From contig JAGVRJ010000006.1 of NCBI GenBank assembly GCA_019059635.1, forward strand, positions 62,001 through 126,000: a stretch of 64,000 nt of DNA, in the 5' to 3' direction. The translations under genes were made by a program, and so were the position numbers. This DNA is from Proales similis. Taxonomy: Eukaryota; Rotifera; Eurotatoria; Ploima; Proalidae. This document shows, one piece after another, positions 33,992 through 44,757 of this stretch. A model generated the notes under the pieces. It made no database searches. It was not told the origin of the DNA and saw only the letters and a program-made list of their open reading frames with translations. Position 1 is the stretch's first letter, and every line of letters begins with the position of its first letter.

Positions 33992-34984
33992 ATGAGTTTA
34001 TCAAGTCAAGATATCCAACTGTTGTCAAGCATCGGAGACTGGGCAAACAGAATAACGTTCGTCTTCACGGCGGTCGCCCTGCCCATTGCAGTTCTGTTCA
34101 ATATAGCCAATTTGCTAGTGTTCACCAGGAAGCGCTTGAACCAGACGAACATGGGATTTTTGTACGTTTGTCAAACACTTGTCGACATCATGCTGCTTGT
34201 ATTCACCACATTCACCATGGGCTCGACATTCATATTCGGCATCGAAATAGCCCGGCTTTCGGACTTTTCATGCCGAATGGTATTGTTCATGCGGCAGGTC
34301 ACTGTGCATGCGTCCTCGTGGATGACTGTGCTCATTTCGGTCGATCGCTTCGTGTTTATCCGCTTTCCTCAGCGGGCTCAGTTTCTCAAGAACAAGAGCA
34401 ACTGGGCACTGATCATGGCCTTGACGTTGATTGCAATCGCCGCTGTCGACGCGCCCAATCTAGCCTATTACCTAAACGTGACCTATTCACAGTCCGGCAA
34501 TAGCACAATTGAGAAGAGAAGTTGCTCAATAAACAGTGACATTTCCGCTGTGAACAGTGTAGTCAGTGTTCTGACTCGAACCTATGTTCCCATAGTGGTG
34601 ATGGTCACTCTCAACTTTGTGATGATCCAGCACATTCGGCAGATGAAAAACAAAGTGGTCTCGAACCGGAGCCAATCAAAACATGAAAACACGTTTGTAA
34701 GTTTGGTGCTCAGTCAAAATCTTGTTTATTTTGTGATCAATGCGCCGACGTCAGTCTGCTATCTATTGAGCAATCTGCTCCGCTTTGGATACATTCAAAT
34801 GAGCTTAGTCAACTCGGCCATATTCAATCTGGCCTTTTTATGCTCGGTGGTGTTCAGCTACTTTTATCAAATGTTCTCGTTTTTCTGGCACTTTGCCTTG
34901 AACAAGCTCTTTAGAAGAGAATTATTACAGACGATCGCTGCCAAGAACCGAGTAGATGGCTCAACCTTCAGCTCGCCGCTCTAG
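33992..34984 (+). CDS. Orphan rhodopsin-like 7TM receptor, cluster copy 2
   Basis: Intronless, 330 residues. Closest to copy 1 in the shared blocks: LNQTNMGFLYVCQTLVDIML, RQVTVHASSWMTVLISVDRF, YLNVTYSQSGNSTIEKRSC, SYFYQMFSFFWHFALNKLFRRE. As in the other copies, DRF replaces DRY and NPxxY is missing. Length and predicted topology are otherwise complete, so it is likely functional. A clear TATA promoter precedes it. Arose by tandem duplication; ligand unknown. Confidence 0.85.
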   Translation: MSLSSQDIQLLSSIGDWANRITFVFTAVALPIAVLFNIANLLVFTRKRLNQTNMGFLYVCQTLVDIMLLVFTTFTMGSTFIFGIEIARLSDFSCRMVLFMRQVTVHASSWMTVLISVDRFVFIRFPQRAQFLKNKSNWALIMALTLIAIAAVDAPNLAYYLNVTYSQSGNSTIEKRSCSINSDISAVNSVVSVLTRTYVPIVVMVTLNFVMIQHIRQMKNKVVSNRSQSKHENTFVSLVLSQNLVYFVINAPTSVCYLLSNLLRFGYIQMSLVNSAIFNLAFLCSVVFSYFYQMFSFFWHFALNKLFRRELLQTIAAKNRVDGSTFSSPL

Positions 34985-35486
34985 CTCTAATTGCACTGCT
35001 TTGTCTATGCTCATACTTCTTACTCTTCTTCACTTCTGAATCTTTAAGACCGAATTATGTAGAAATTCGATCAATTTAATCTCTTTTGCTGATTATCTTG
35101 TACCTGCGTGTTTCAAACAGTTTTACTTTTACACGAACAAAGTGGTTTTATGTTGAAAAATGCTGAATTACCATCTCAGGTTCGGGTTTGGGAGACAAGA
35201 GTTGGGCGTCTAAATATAGTTTCCTTTTAAAACTTAAGAGTGCGAAAAGAAAAGAAATCCGATTAGCTTAAGCTAGTTTTAGCTGAATGACGCAGGCAGA
35301 AGATTTAATTTTCTGCCCACGCCCCTCAAAGCTCAGGGTTGAAGATTGCCAAGAGTTTAAGATCTAAAAGGATTAAATCAGAAGCTGTTTGGGTGGCTGT
35401 CTATAAAAGTGCCAGAATAGCGTTTTAGCTTAAGAGAGAAACTAGAGAGAGAATCGAAGAAGAAAATAGAGACTCCTAATCTGGAT
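34985..35486. other. Intergenic region between receptor copies 2 and 3
   Basis: 502 bases; contains the TATA box of copy 3, nothing else recognised. Confidence 0.4.
35402..35409 (+). promoter_or_regulatory. TATA box of receptor copy 3
   Basis: TATAAAAG 85 bases before the ATG at 35487. Confidence 0.75.
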
Positions 35487-36524
35487 ATGAACTCAACAGC
35501 GAGTGTGAGCCGAGATGTAATCACGATCAGCATTGTGACTGCCTGGATGGAGATATTGTCGTTCTACTTCACAGTGGTGCTTCAGCCCATTGGCTTACTG
35601 CTCAATCTGGCCAACTTGATTGTATTCAGCAGAAAACGCCTGAACAAGACCAACATGGGCTTTTTGTATCGATGTCAGACTTTAATCGACCTGGTGCTCG
35701 TCAGTTACAACCTGTTCGTCGCCGGTTCGATCTACTTGTTTGGCGAAACGTTTGTTTATCTCTCGGATTTTGCATGCCGCTTTGGCGTATTTAGTCGACA
35801 AGCAGTGGTACACTTTTCTTCATGGATGACAGTTATCATCACATTTGACCGCTTCATGTTCATCCGATTTGCCAGCCAGTTTGGGAAGATGAAGAAGCGT
35901 CCAAGTTTGCTACTGATCATCACTCTGACTATAGCCCTGGTCTGCCTGGCCAACTCAACAAACCTGGCCTATTCACTTCAGCTAACTGAGTCGACAGTTG
36001 CAAATCAGACTGTGACCAGAAGAAGCTGCAGCTCCGATTTGGCATTAAGAACCGTGTCCAATTTGACATCGGTGTTTTTGCGCACTCTTGCCCCGATGGG
36101 AGTGATGGTAGTTCTCAATGCGATTATGATTCATCACATACGCCAATCGAAAAGTAGAATTCGAGGTGGAAGTTCAAGTAAAGAGCAGAGACGAGAGAAC
36201 GCCTTCGCTCGAGTGGTCATCATCCAGGACTTGATATTTTTCGCAATCAACTTTCCCGTGGCCATTTGCTACATAGTTTCAAATTTGCTCACTTTTAAGC
36301 TTTTAGCATTCGAGCCTGTGCCCCGCATCATGTTCAGCCTAGCATTTCAAGTGTCTGTCCTCTTCAGTCTATTTTACCAGACTTTCTCGTTTGTCTCGTA
36401 TTTCTTGTTTAATCGATTGTTTCGCAATGAGGTACTGCTTCTGCTTTGTCCCAAACTTGCCTCTGTCGATTTGAACACAACTGCAAGAAGTGCAGCGTTT
36501 TCAGTCAACAGAAACCTGCCCTAG
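35487..36524 (+). CDS. Orphan rhodopsin-like 7TM receptor, cluster copy 3
   Basis: Intronless, 345 residues, the most divergent copy. Shared blocks: LNKTNMGFLYRCQTLIDLVL, RQAVVHFSSWMTVIITFDRF, ECL2 cysteine in VTRRSCSSD, and a TM7 end reading FYQTFSFVSYFLFNRLFRNE. The N-terminus has a glycosylation site (MNSTAS). DRF replaces DRY, NPxxY is absent. Its 3' end and the SMU1 stop are convergent, 155 bases apart. Confidence 0.85.
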   Translation: MNSTASVSRDVITISIVTAWMEILSFYFTVVLQPIGLLLNLANLIVFSRKRLNKTNMGFLYRCQTLIDLVLVSYNLFVAGSIYLFGETFVYLSDFACRFGVFSRQAVVHFSSWMTVIITFDRFMFIRFASQFGKMKKRPSLLLIITLTIALVCLANSTNLAYSLQLTESTVANQTVTRRSCSSDLALRTVSNLTSVFLRTLAPMGVMVVLNAIMIHHIRQSKSRIRGGSSSKEQRRENAFARVVIIQDLIFFAINFPVAICYIVSNLLTFKLLAFEPVPRIMFSLAFQVSVLFSLFYQTFSFVSYFLFNRLFRNEVLLLLCPKLASVDLNTTARSAAFSVNRNLP

Positions 36525-36679
36525 GTCATTTGACTCTTGATGTGAGCACAAGCTGGCCAGTCAAGTCGGCTTGGTCAACTCTGAGTACAATAAAGAGATT
36601 ATTTCGCATTGATTTTTATTTATCGATATATTTATACAAACAAAAGCAAAATGATGCCCAAAACGGGCTTGAGAAAGCT

Positions 36680-38395
36680 CTACTCGCTCGACCACAGACG
36701 CATCGCTCCCTTGTCCGAATAGGTGACAATCAGATTTTGATGAGGATGGTGGCAGATGCCGATCACTTCGTTGCTGTCGACGTTTATGGTTTTTTCCAGC
36801 TTACCGCTCAGAGCCGAAAAGCAGTAGAGCATTTTGTCTTCGCCCACGCCGTAAATCCATTCGCCCTTGGGACTGACGCAACAGCAGACCATCTCTCCTT
36901 CTTGTTTTTTGCCGTTGGTGAACGATTTAATCACTTGGCCTTGCATGTTCACCACCGTGATGGTGTTAGATCGATTGCACAGCGCGAACTGATCCGCGGT
37001 CTTGGTCATCGGGTGCATGCTCACTATGGGAATCTCGTTCGCCTGGCCGAACGATTTGAGTGTCGAAACGCACTCGGTGGTTTTCACGTTCCAAATTTTT
37101 ATTGTTCCGTCTGAACTGGCGCTGAGCACATTGAGACCGTCGAACGAGTACATGACATCGTTGACGAAACTCTGGTGCCCGACAAATTCTTTCAACATTT
37201 TGCCCGACTTGAGGCCGTGGATGCGAACGGCGCAGTCGAACGAGCCGCTCAGCACCTGACTCGAGTCGCGCGCAAAGCAAAGAGAGGTGATGCCTTTGCC
37301 GTGCGCTTTCTCGAACTTGCGCAAACATGTTCCGGTCTGAATCTTCCACACTTGAATCTTGCCGTCACGTGAGCCGGATGCGAGCATCTCAGAATCTCGA
37401 CTAAAGGCCAGGCTGAGCACTGCGTCTTCCATCAGCATGAAATTCTCCTCCGCCTGGTACTTGAGGTCTTTGCGTATTTTGCCGGTGGTGAAATTCCACA
37501 CCTCGATGAAGCCATCGACCGAGCCCGAGATCAAATACTGACCGTCCGGAGAGAAGCGAACGCACTCGGCATGAGTCTTGTCGCCCAATTTTATCTCTTT
37601 GTTCATCAAGGTCGGGCACTTTTCTTCGACTTCTTCCCTGATGGCCGACTTGCCACGGAAGAGATCGATGGCTGCGCCTGGCGGCAGCAGACCCTGACTC
37701 TCTTGCCATTTCAGCGCCTGGCCAAGCAGAGCCAGAAGTCGAGAAGGAGGCACCACGCTCACTTCGGCCGATAGCTGCTGTGCTATGAAGTGGCGTCGTT
37801 TCTCTTTGCTTTGGCCCGCTGGGTAAGCCTTTTGATAAGAAGCAAGCAAATTGAAAAGAAGCATGAATCAACAGAAAGCAAAAGTGCCACTTGCTTCTTT
37901 GGGGTCGAAATAGGGCCGTGCCAGGAGGTGCTCAAGGTTCAGATATCGATCGGGTTGCTGCTGCTTGAGCAAAATCATCGGGTCAGTTTGACGAAGAAGT
38001 GAACGAGCCGCGCTTAGTTCTCTCATCTCCACGAGCTCTATGACAATCTAATAAAAGTGAGCCCACACGATGAGTCTGCCAGGCGGTTTGCGAACTGACC
38101 TGCTCGTAGAGATCGATGAGTTTGTTATTGGGAATATCAAGTGACTTGATCAACTGCAGTATGACATCCCAGTTGCCGTTTTTGATGTCAGTGATAAAGT
38201 TCTCCATCGAGTCGACTGTGTTAAGTGAGACGTTCGTTTCTTCCTGCAAAGTAGAGAACGTTCGCATCAGATTGTTCTCTTTGAGGAACTGCTGAATCAG
38301 GCGGATGACGCTAAAGAGCCAAATTAAACTCAAGAGAAGAGGCATTCTGTTTGAGCTGAAACACTTTACTCGGCTGATTCGATTTCAATTGCCAT
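36680..38395 (-). CDS. SMU1: WD40 splicing factor SMU1
   Basis: Four exons: 38395-38370, 38310-38100, 38047-37895, 37828-36680; 512 residues (human 513). N-terminal LisH/CTLH part [20 protein letters not shown] then [16 protein letters not shown] and [15 protein letters not shown], followed by seven WD40 repeats ([42 protein letters not shown] and others). Role: with IK/RED in the activated spliceosome (family knowledge). The third intron (37894-37829) starts with GCAAGT, not GT: only the GC donor keeps the frame and the conserved DPKEAYPAG junction. The M1-like gene lies upstream on the same strand, 257 bases away. Confidence 0.97.
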
Positions 38396-38652
38396 TTTCT
38401 TGCCTTGTCCAGTAAACTTTTCAAGTCGCTCGAGCAGTAGCTTTTGAAAGCGATCTAACTAAATTCAAGCAGCGAAACAAACCCAACATTTGCTCTCAAA
38501 TAACCCAAATCTTGATGATGATCTTGATGATGTTACTAAAGGGCCTTTATTTCAGAAATTTGAAGTAAAAACGATCAAAATGTTGGGGCATTCAAGCGAA
38601 AAGCGATTCAAGCCGGACGTCTCACAATCATGAAAGGAGTATCTACAATGCT

Positions 38653-41600
38653 TCAAAGTGACTCTAGTTTTTGCTCAAGCCATTTTTCCAACTGAGTGAG
38701 GGAATGGCGCTTCCACTGGTCGACTTGATCAGCTTTGTAATTGAGTGAGTCGGTTAGGTGGCCTAGTTCGACTGCGGGCAGCCATTTCTTGGCGTCCAGA
38801 TCGCCGACGAAACTCTGCACTTGTCCGATTTCAAATTTGAAATGAAACTGGCTGCTGACTATTTGAATGAGCTTCAAGAAGAGAGTGGCGTCGTTGCCGA
38901 TTCTGAAGACGCAACGGCTTTAGCGGTGAGAAGAAGGTGTGAAGGAGGCTGAATGAGTTACGCGTCGAAAAACTGCTGGTGGTGTTGAGTCAAGTGATTC
39001 CATATGACGTACTTGCCGATTGAGTTCTGGCTGAGGTATTCGAATACGGACGGTAGGTTAGACTTGGGCAAGAGCTTGTCGTAGATCAATTTCCGGATGA
39101 GTCTGTTTGAGTAATTTTGGTTGGCAACGATTGAGCTATGATTGATTGAGCTGGTAGTGGCCTAGCTTACGTGTTCAAGATCCAGTTCTGGTTGGAGCAG
39201 CTGAGCGCATAAAGCAGATCACGGCTCAGCTTGGGATCTTGTTTCATCTTTTCCAGGTAATATTTCCAGATGAACAGCCATTCGTCGATTCCAGTGTAGC
39301 GTATGGCGGTGCAATAGACGCTTTTGGCCAAATAGCGCGGAATGCTTCAAATGAACTCGAAGTGAAATGGCCCAGGCCGCGCAGTGATTCAAACGAGCTT
39401 TACTTGTACACGTTTATCTTTATGCTGTCGGTGAGCTGCTTGACGCTGTTCTCAACACAATCGCCGTAGTCGAGTGCACACAGCATTTCCACGACCTCGA
39501 TGCGGACCAGTCTAAGCATGGATTAGCCTTTATTCAGCCGACAAGATGCAACGTGCTTGGGAAAAATCTGTTTACTTGTCATCCCACGAGTCGAGGCTGC
39601 TCTCGCCCCATTTCAGACGGTCGTAGGACGGTCGCAAAAGTTTGATTAGAAACTCCTTGGGGAAAACGTTGAAGAGACCAGCATGAGAGCAGTCGACAGT
39701 GTCTCTTACCCGCAGCTTGTAGTAGATGGGGCTCTCCTCTTTGGTCAGCTCGACCAGACGACGCAGATTGCTCATGGCGACCTTCCAAGGCATATAATGG
39801 CGCTCAGCGCCGACATATTCGACAAGCTCGAGTGCTTGTGAGACGCGGATGCGGCCCTCGAAAGCCATGAAAAACGCGTCTTCGATCAGCTGGGTGCGCT
39901 GCTCGACTCTGAACACTTCGTGATTGGCGGTGAGCTGCTGTGACAACATGAGCCAGTTGCGTTTGTCGTAGTTGACGCGCCAAGAGGCGAACATCTTCAG
40001 ATCGTTGCCTATTAGCCACTTGTCAGCGCCAGGCAGTTCATAAAGCACTTCTGCAATATTTCTCAGTCAAACAGGAGCCAAAGCGTTTAATCGAGCTGTT
40101 CACCTTCACTTTGATTGATCCAGCGAACTGACTGACTCAAACTCATTCCTTCCAGTCTCTTTGTGCGGTCGCCGCTAGACAAGCTCAGCGGAAAACTGTC
40201 CAAATAAGAAGAGTGAATTGATTAGAGCGGTGTCCTGTTGAATCTCACTTGAAATAAGAGCAGTTCGACCAGACTCGTAGCTCGCCGTCTTTTCGATTGT
40301 AGTCCCTTGAGAGTTGAGCTTCCACATTTTCATCGGCCAGCATCCAGCTGCGAAATATCGCACCAAACGAGCCCGAAGAGCCCAAAGGCATCAAGTTGTA
40401 TTGAGTTAGGTACTTGAAATGAGTCGAGTGTTGAGGAGTGAAAAAGTAAGAAAAAAGGCGAAATTTTTCAAAGAAACCTTTTCGAACAAATCGAGAAGAT
40501 GCGGCCTTGGCGTGGTTTTTAATGCCGAACGATCTGATCGTTGGTTTTGAGCTCGCCACATCTCAAGCAAATTGATCCAGTCGAGTATCAGACTCCTGAA
40601 GCGATGCTCGCCCAACAGCAGATACAAAGATCGAGTCGACATGAAAGCCTGAATGCATTTCAACCTGCTGGTGAGTAGACGAGCAAGAGAAGAGCGAAAG
40701 TGAAGAGGAAACCTTCATTTGAGATTTGGCCGAAATTGAGTTTTCGCTCTCGGTCAGTCGGGGCAGTTCGTAGGCAGCAAATATATGGCTCACGTCTTGA
40801 TTGCCGGCCCTCGAGTCGAACTCTCTGACGAGTGCCCATTCAAAGTATGGCTTGATGAGTAAAAAGTAGCAGAGGGCTCGTGCTCGAATCAAAAACAATT
40901 AAAAGCTACCAGGCCGATGATATCTGATTGAACTGCGCCAAGTGCCAGGTAGCTCATCCAGCGGCTCACTCCGTAGCTGAGAAGGCACCGATCGTTGTGC
41001 TGTAGATATTTGCCAATGTTGGGCTCTTCTAATTCGCACTTGCCGAATGCGCAAGCCATCTGAGTGACGTTCACAGAGTCGGCCAGAATGTCGCCAAAAG
41101 AAAACCGCTCGCCGAATAGATTACGATTGCACGACTGACTCTGCGGCTCTTTGAACCAGTGCTGGGCCAACTGCTTGCTGATCAGGCCGAGTACTTTGAG
41201 CCGGGTGTGCATTCGAGTCAGAAAGTCGTTTGTGTCGAGCTGATCAATGAGCTGCAGCGGAAGATACACTAGACCCGTATGCGCCATCCATTCTTTGCTG
41301 CCACTTAGGCCGTCGTGCATCATTTTCTCGGACATGATCAGAACGTCTTAATTGAGACATTCGCCGATTAAAAAATATTCAAGCCCATCTGAGCCACCAA
41401 GTGAGCCGAATAAGGCTACTTACCCAGTTTGCCTAGCGGATAGTCGAGTCCTGTAAAGTTCTTGTAGAATGCAGTCAGATCGCGCAGGTAGCTGGATATG
41501 GTTTCAAAACGGCCCATCAGCATGATCCTGGCATTAGTCGAACAGAACCGCACCTAATCAGAAGCGATTAAAAGTGGCTAATTAACGATTAGAACCGTTG

Positions 41601-43503
41601 CTCACTTGAAAGCTGGAATGGCCAAAGTTGAGATCATGGCGGCACTGGAAATTGCCGAGTATGAGACTCAGAGAGCGGCTGCTCATCAGAGGTGTCCTTT
41701 CAAAGTTGATCAGCTCGAGTCCGTCAGACCGCGAACTAGAACGAAATGAATTTATCAGTTGATGGTTAGCCCGCGAGTCCGACACTTACTGGTTAAGCTG
41801 GGCCGTGTTGAATAGCAATAGATGAGGCGAGATGGGCTTAGCGACGCTCACGTTGAACAAAAGACCTGCGCCCAGTTTGGACTCGATGAAAATCAGCGGA
41901 AACGGATAAGTGTCCTCGGAGTCAAAGTTCATAAAAACCGCCCTAATTCCGAGCGGTTAGTTCATTTTGGTCATTCGAGCAAGATCGGCCCTTTCCACTT
42001 ACATTTCCATTCTGTGTGTCTGCTCGTCTGAGTCGAGCGTGATCGGTACCGAGTACTTGGTGAACAATTCCAAGCTGTAGTACTTGCCGACCTCGCATGC
42101 CTTGTCCAATGAGAGCGTCAGAAGGCGGCTTTTTGAATCATAGCTCCAGTTGACTGAATTCACGTCGCTTCGGTTTGATTGCATTCTTGGAGAGATTTAA
42201 CTCAGAGGCTCGCATGATGACTGTAGAGAACTGGAGTGCCTACCGAACTTCTACGTGCGAGAACGGCCTCGAAACAAAGCGAATCGAGTCGGAAGAAGAG
42301 TTGCAGTAGAGATGAACTTTGGCATTCGACTTGAGCTCTATTTGCAGCGATCGACTCAATGTTTGCGCATGCGCCAATATCTCATCGCCGACCACATTGG
42401 GCATCAAGAGCACATCGTAGGCCAGCGGAACGAGCTTGCTGGTCTCAATCTGGGCCTTCTTGTGCGCCTTGATTTTCTCTTCAAGTTCGCTCCGAACGAG
42501 CCGGAGCATTTCACTTGAAGAGACTGCTGCTCGATCAGCCTCACTTGTGCTGTGAGCGGTCGAACTAGTCGCACCTCGAGTGGTCTTGTTCAGCTCGTAA
42601 GGCAAGGTTGACGTGTAAAACGCTGTAATTCGAAATTTTTTCTTTTAACTCATTGGTTTGAGCTTGCGACTTAAAACTACCTGTGGAGCGGGTGCTTGGA
42701 AGGGTGGATGGCACGAATATGGTGTAGTTCTCTCGATAGATAATGCGCTCGACCGTCGCATTGCAAATGCTGCGAGTGATCTCATAAGGCACAGGAATAA
42801 TGCCCACCACGCCCATGACGGCAACGCCAGCCAGTAAGCCGCCGACTGCTCCGAGACCGCCCAGAACAGCGGCCGTGCTACAGCAAGGAGTGAACAAACA
42901 GTTGGAAAAGCAGCTTGTGATCTGAGAGAGAAGGTGAAAGAAGCCGCAGAATAAGCGGAGACAACAGCAGTAGCCGCCTGTGCTTATTTTGATCTCCTTG
43001 TGGTTTATGGTTGTCTTGATCGGCTGATCCTCTTGATCTGCCTCAGGGTCAGCATCGACTAGCTTGCTTTTGGAAGACATCTCATACGGGTTTTGCCCTG
43101 CTCGCTTGACAGGAGGCTGGACGTTGGCGGGCGATAGTTTGTAGACAATGCATTTGTCGGCCGGAGCGAAGTTGGGGTTTCCGATCGGGCTCAAGTAGTG
43201 AGGCGAGAGCTCGAAGCTTCTGCTCGAGCCTTTAAGCGATTCATGACTTGCTGGCGCGTAGTATGAGCGCTCGTAAACGTTGCCTTCTTGGTAAGAGTAG
43301 ACATCAAGAGTGTTGGCATCATACGAAGCAGCTGCGATCAGCGAAGGTTGCGAGGTGATTGTTAACTCGTCAATATTGATGTCTGTATGAGAGCCGACTG
43401 GCTGCTTGCTAGGCTCGTCTAGAATCTCGTAGGTGTTGGTCACATTGAACACAGCTTGTGACTTGTCATATTTGCCCGGCTTGGTGCGTTCGAATGTTTT
43501 CAT
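38653..43503 (-). CDS. Catalytically dead M1 aminopeptidase homologue, type II membrane protein
   Basis: 16 exons: 43503-42681, 42622-42244, 42185-42003, 41942-41790, 41735-41606, 41553-41424, 41346-40910, 40850-40713, 40648-40478, 40412-40249, 40195-40104, 40050-39576, 39511-39404, 39344-39171, 39102-38962, 38917-38653; 1320 residues. A 175-residue cytosolic tail (with NPYEMS, an NPxY motif), eight cysteines at about 179-208, and a membrane helix (about 211-237) precede an M1 peptidase ectodomain: LVPLAYDVLLMPN, FERTPLMSSRSLSLIL, LDYPLGKL, and a full ERAP1-like C-terminal domain (WRVNYDKRNW, GIDEWLFIWKYY). But GAMEN reads GSKEW, the HExxH helix reads KQLAQ (657-661) and the third zinc ligand region LNEGFA reads LSYGVS. 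All zinc ligands are lost, so it should not be a peptidase; a binding or adhesion role is inferred. Confidence 0.9.
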
Positions 43504-44757
43504 CGCTCACTCTGATCTCTAGAAAGTGTATGAATTGAGTAAGGGCAGCTTGGCAAAGCTTGAAGTTGAAAAAAAAAATAAAAATAATAAAAAGGGCTTG
43601 TGTCTGAGTCATGGTCAACCTGAAATCGCCGCCAGGGCCAGGTAAGGCCAGACTGCAGACGCTGGCGGTTATCAAGGTGGCGCGCATTAAATTGATTTAT
43701 CCTCTCAGATTAAGCAAAACTTGGTAGCGCCCGAGGCGTTCAATACGAGACGCACGTTTTATAATCTTTATAATTACTTTCATCTCGGCTTGTTTTTGTT
43801 TTCATGCGCGATTTGGTGTTGATGGTGGTCGTCTCCGGTCTCTGGCATACGCAGTGGTCGAAGGCATTTTAGTCAAGAGGGGAGCGATAGCGGCGGGGGG
43901 GGGACATTTAAGTTGGGCTGGCAAGGCTTAGCTCGTTTATACGAGATTGGCGCCGGCGAATGTTGAAAGTCGGTCAATGTCTCGAGCATTTTTCACGCAT
44001 CAACTGAGACTCTTCATGTGCTGGTCAAGCAGGCATTAAAAGCGACAAAGACATCATCATCATCATCATCATCATGATTATCATCATGATTCATTTGCTC
44101 GCTTAGATCACGACGAACGAGTCTAATTGCATTGATGATTGACATCCCAGTATATAAACAACGAAGCGCTAATTTGCTTGTAATAAAGCGCGATTTGTGT
44201 CACGCTCATTCGAGGACGACACAAACCACGTTGTAAGGCGCCATTTGAGAGCGTTCGAGTCTGTTGACGGCAATTTGCCTGCATACCAGAGTGCCTATCT
44301 AATTAGACCTTTGAACTGATTAGACGCGCTCGATCTGTTCCAGATACTTACTTAAAAGGCAATATACGACAGGAAGGCTCAAATCGCTTCCTTTATCTCA
44401 TTACGTTCGGCAAATCACCGCCCCTTTTTGTCTCTAACATGCATTTACCTGTCAAACCTGGCCAATTAACAGCAGCCTTGTTTAATGAAGCGCAAGTCGC
44501 CTCGGCCAGCTCACAGCACAACCTTGCCTGCCCTGAGCGCTTTTTGTTTCTGAATGTTTGCTTTGTTTACAAATTTAAGAGATTTTTATTTAATCGATAA
44601 GAAAAGCCAAATCGGATAAGAAACAGCAGTTTTAATAATGATTGGCAAAATTCGACACAAAGACATTTAAGAATTGAACGAATAAAACAAGATTTGAAAT
44701 TAAATAGAAAAAGAGTCGAATCAAAGGAGAGAGGGACATTGGCAGCACGAGTGCCTT
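43504..44757. other. Intergenic region upstream of the M1-like gene
   Basis: 1.25 kb between the start of the M1-like gene and the SLC13 stop. Holds an (ATC)n trinucleotide run at about 44051-44080 and a short G run near 43896. No exon recognised. Confidence 0.4.

Noticed and set aside
36446-37114. 222-codon plus-strand frame
   Set aside because: Antisense shadow of the SMU1 WD40 exon.
44151-44158. TATATAAA motif in the gap upstream of the M1-like gene
   Set aside because: On the plus strand no gene follows, and on the minus strand it is about 650 bases from the M1-like start, too far to be its TATA box.
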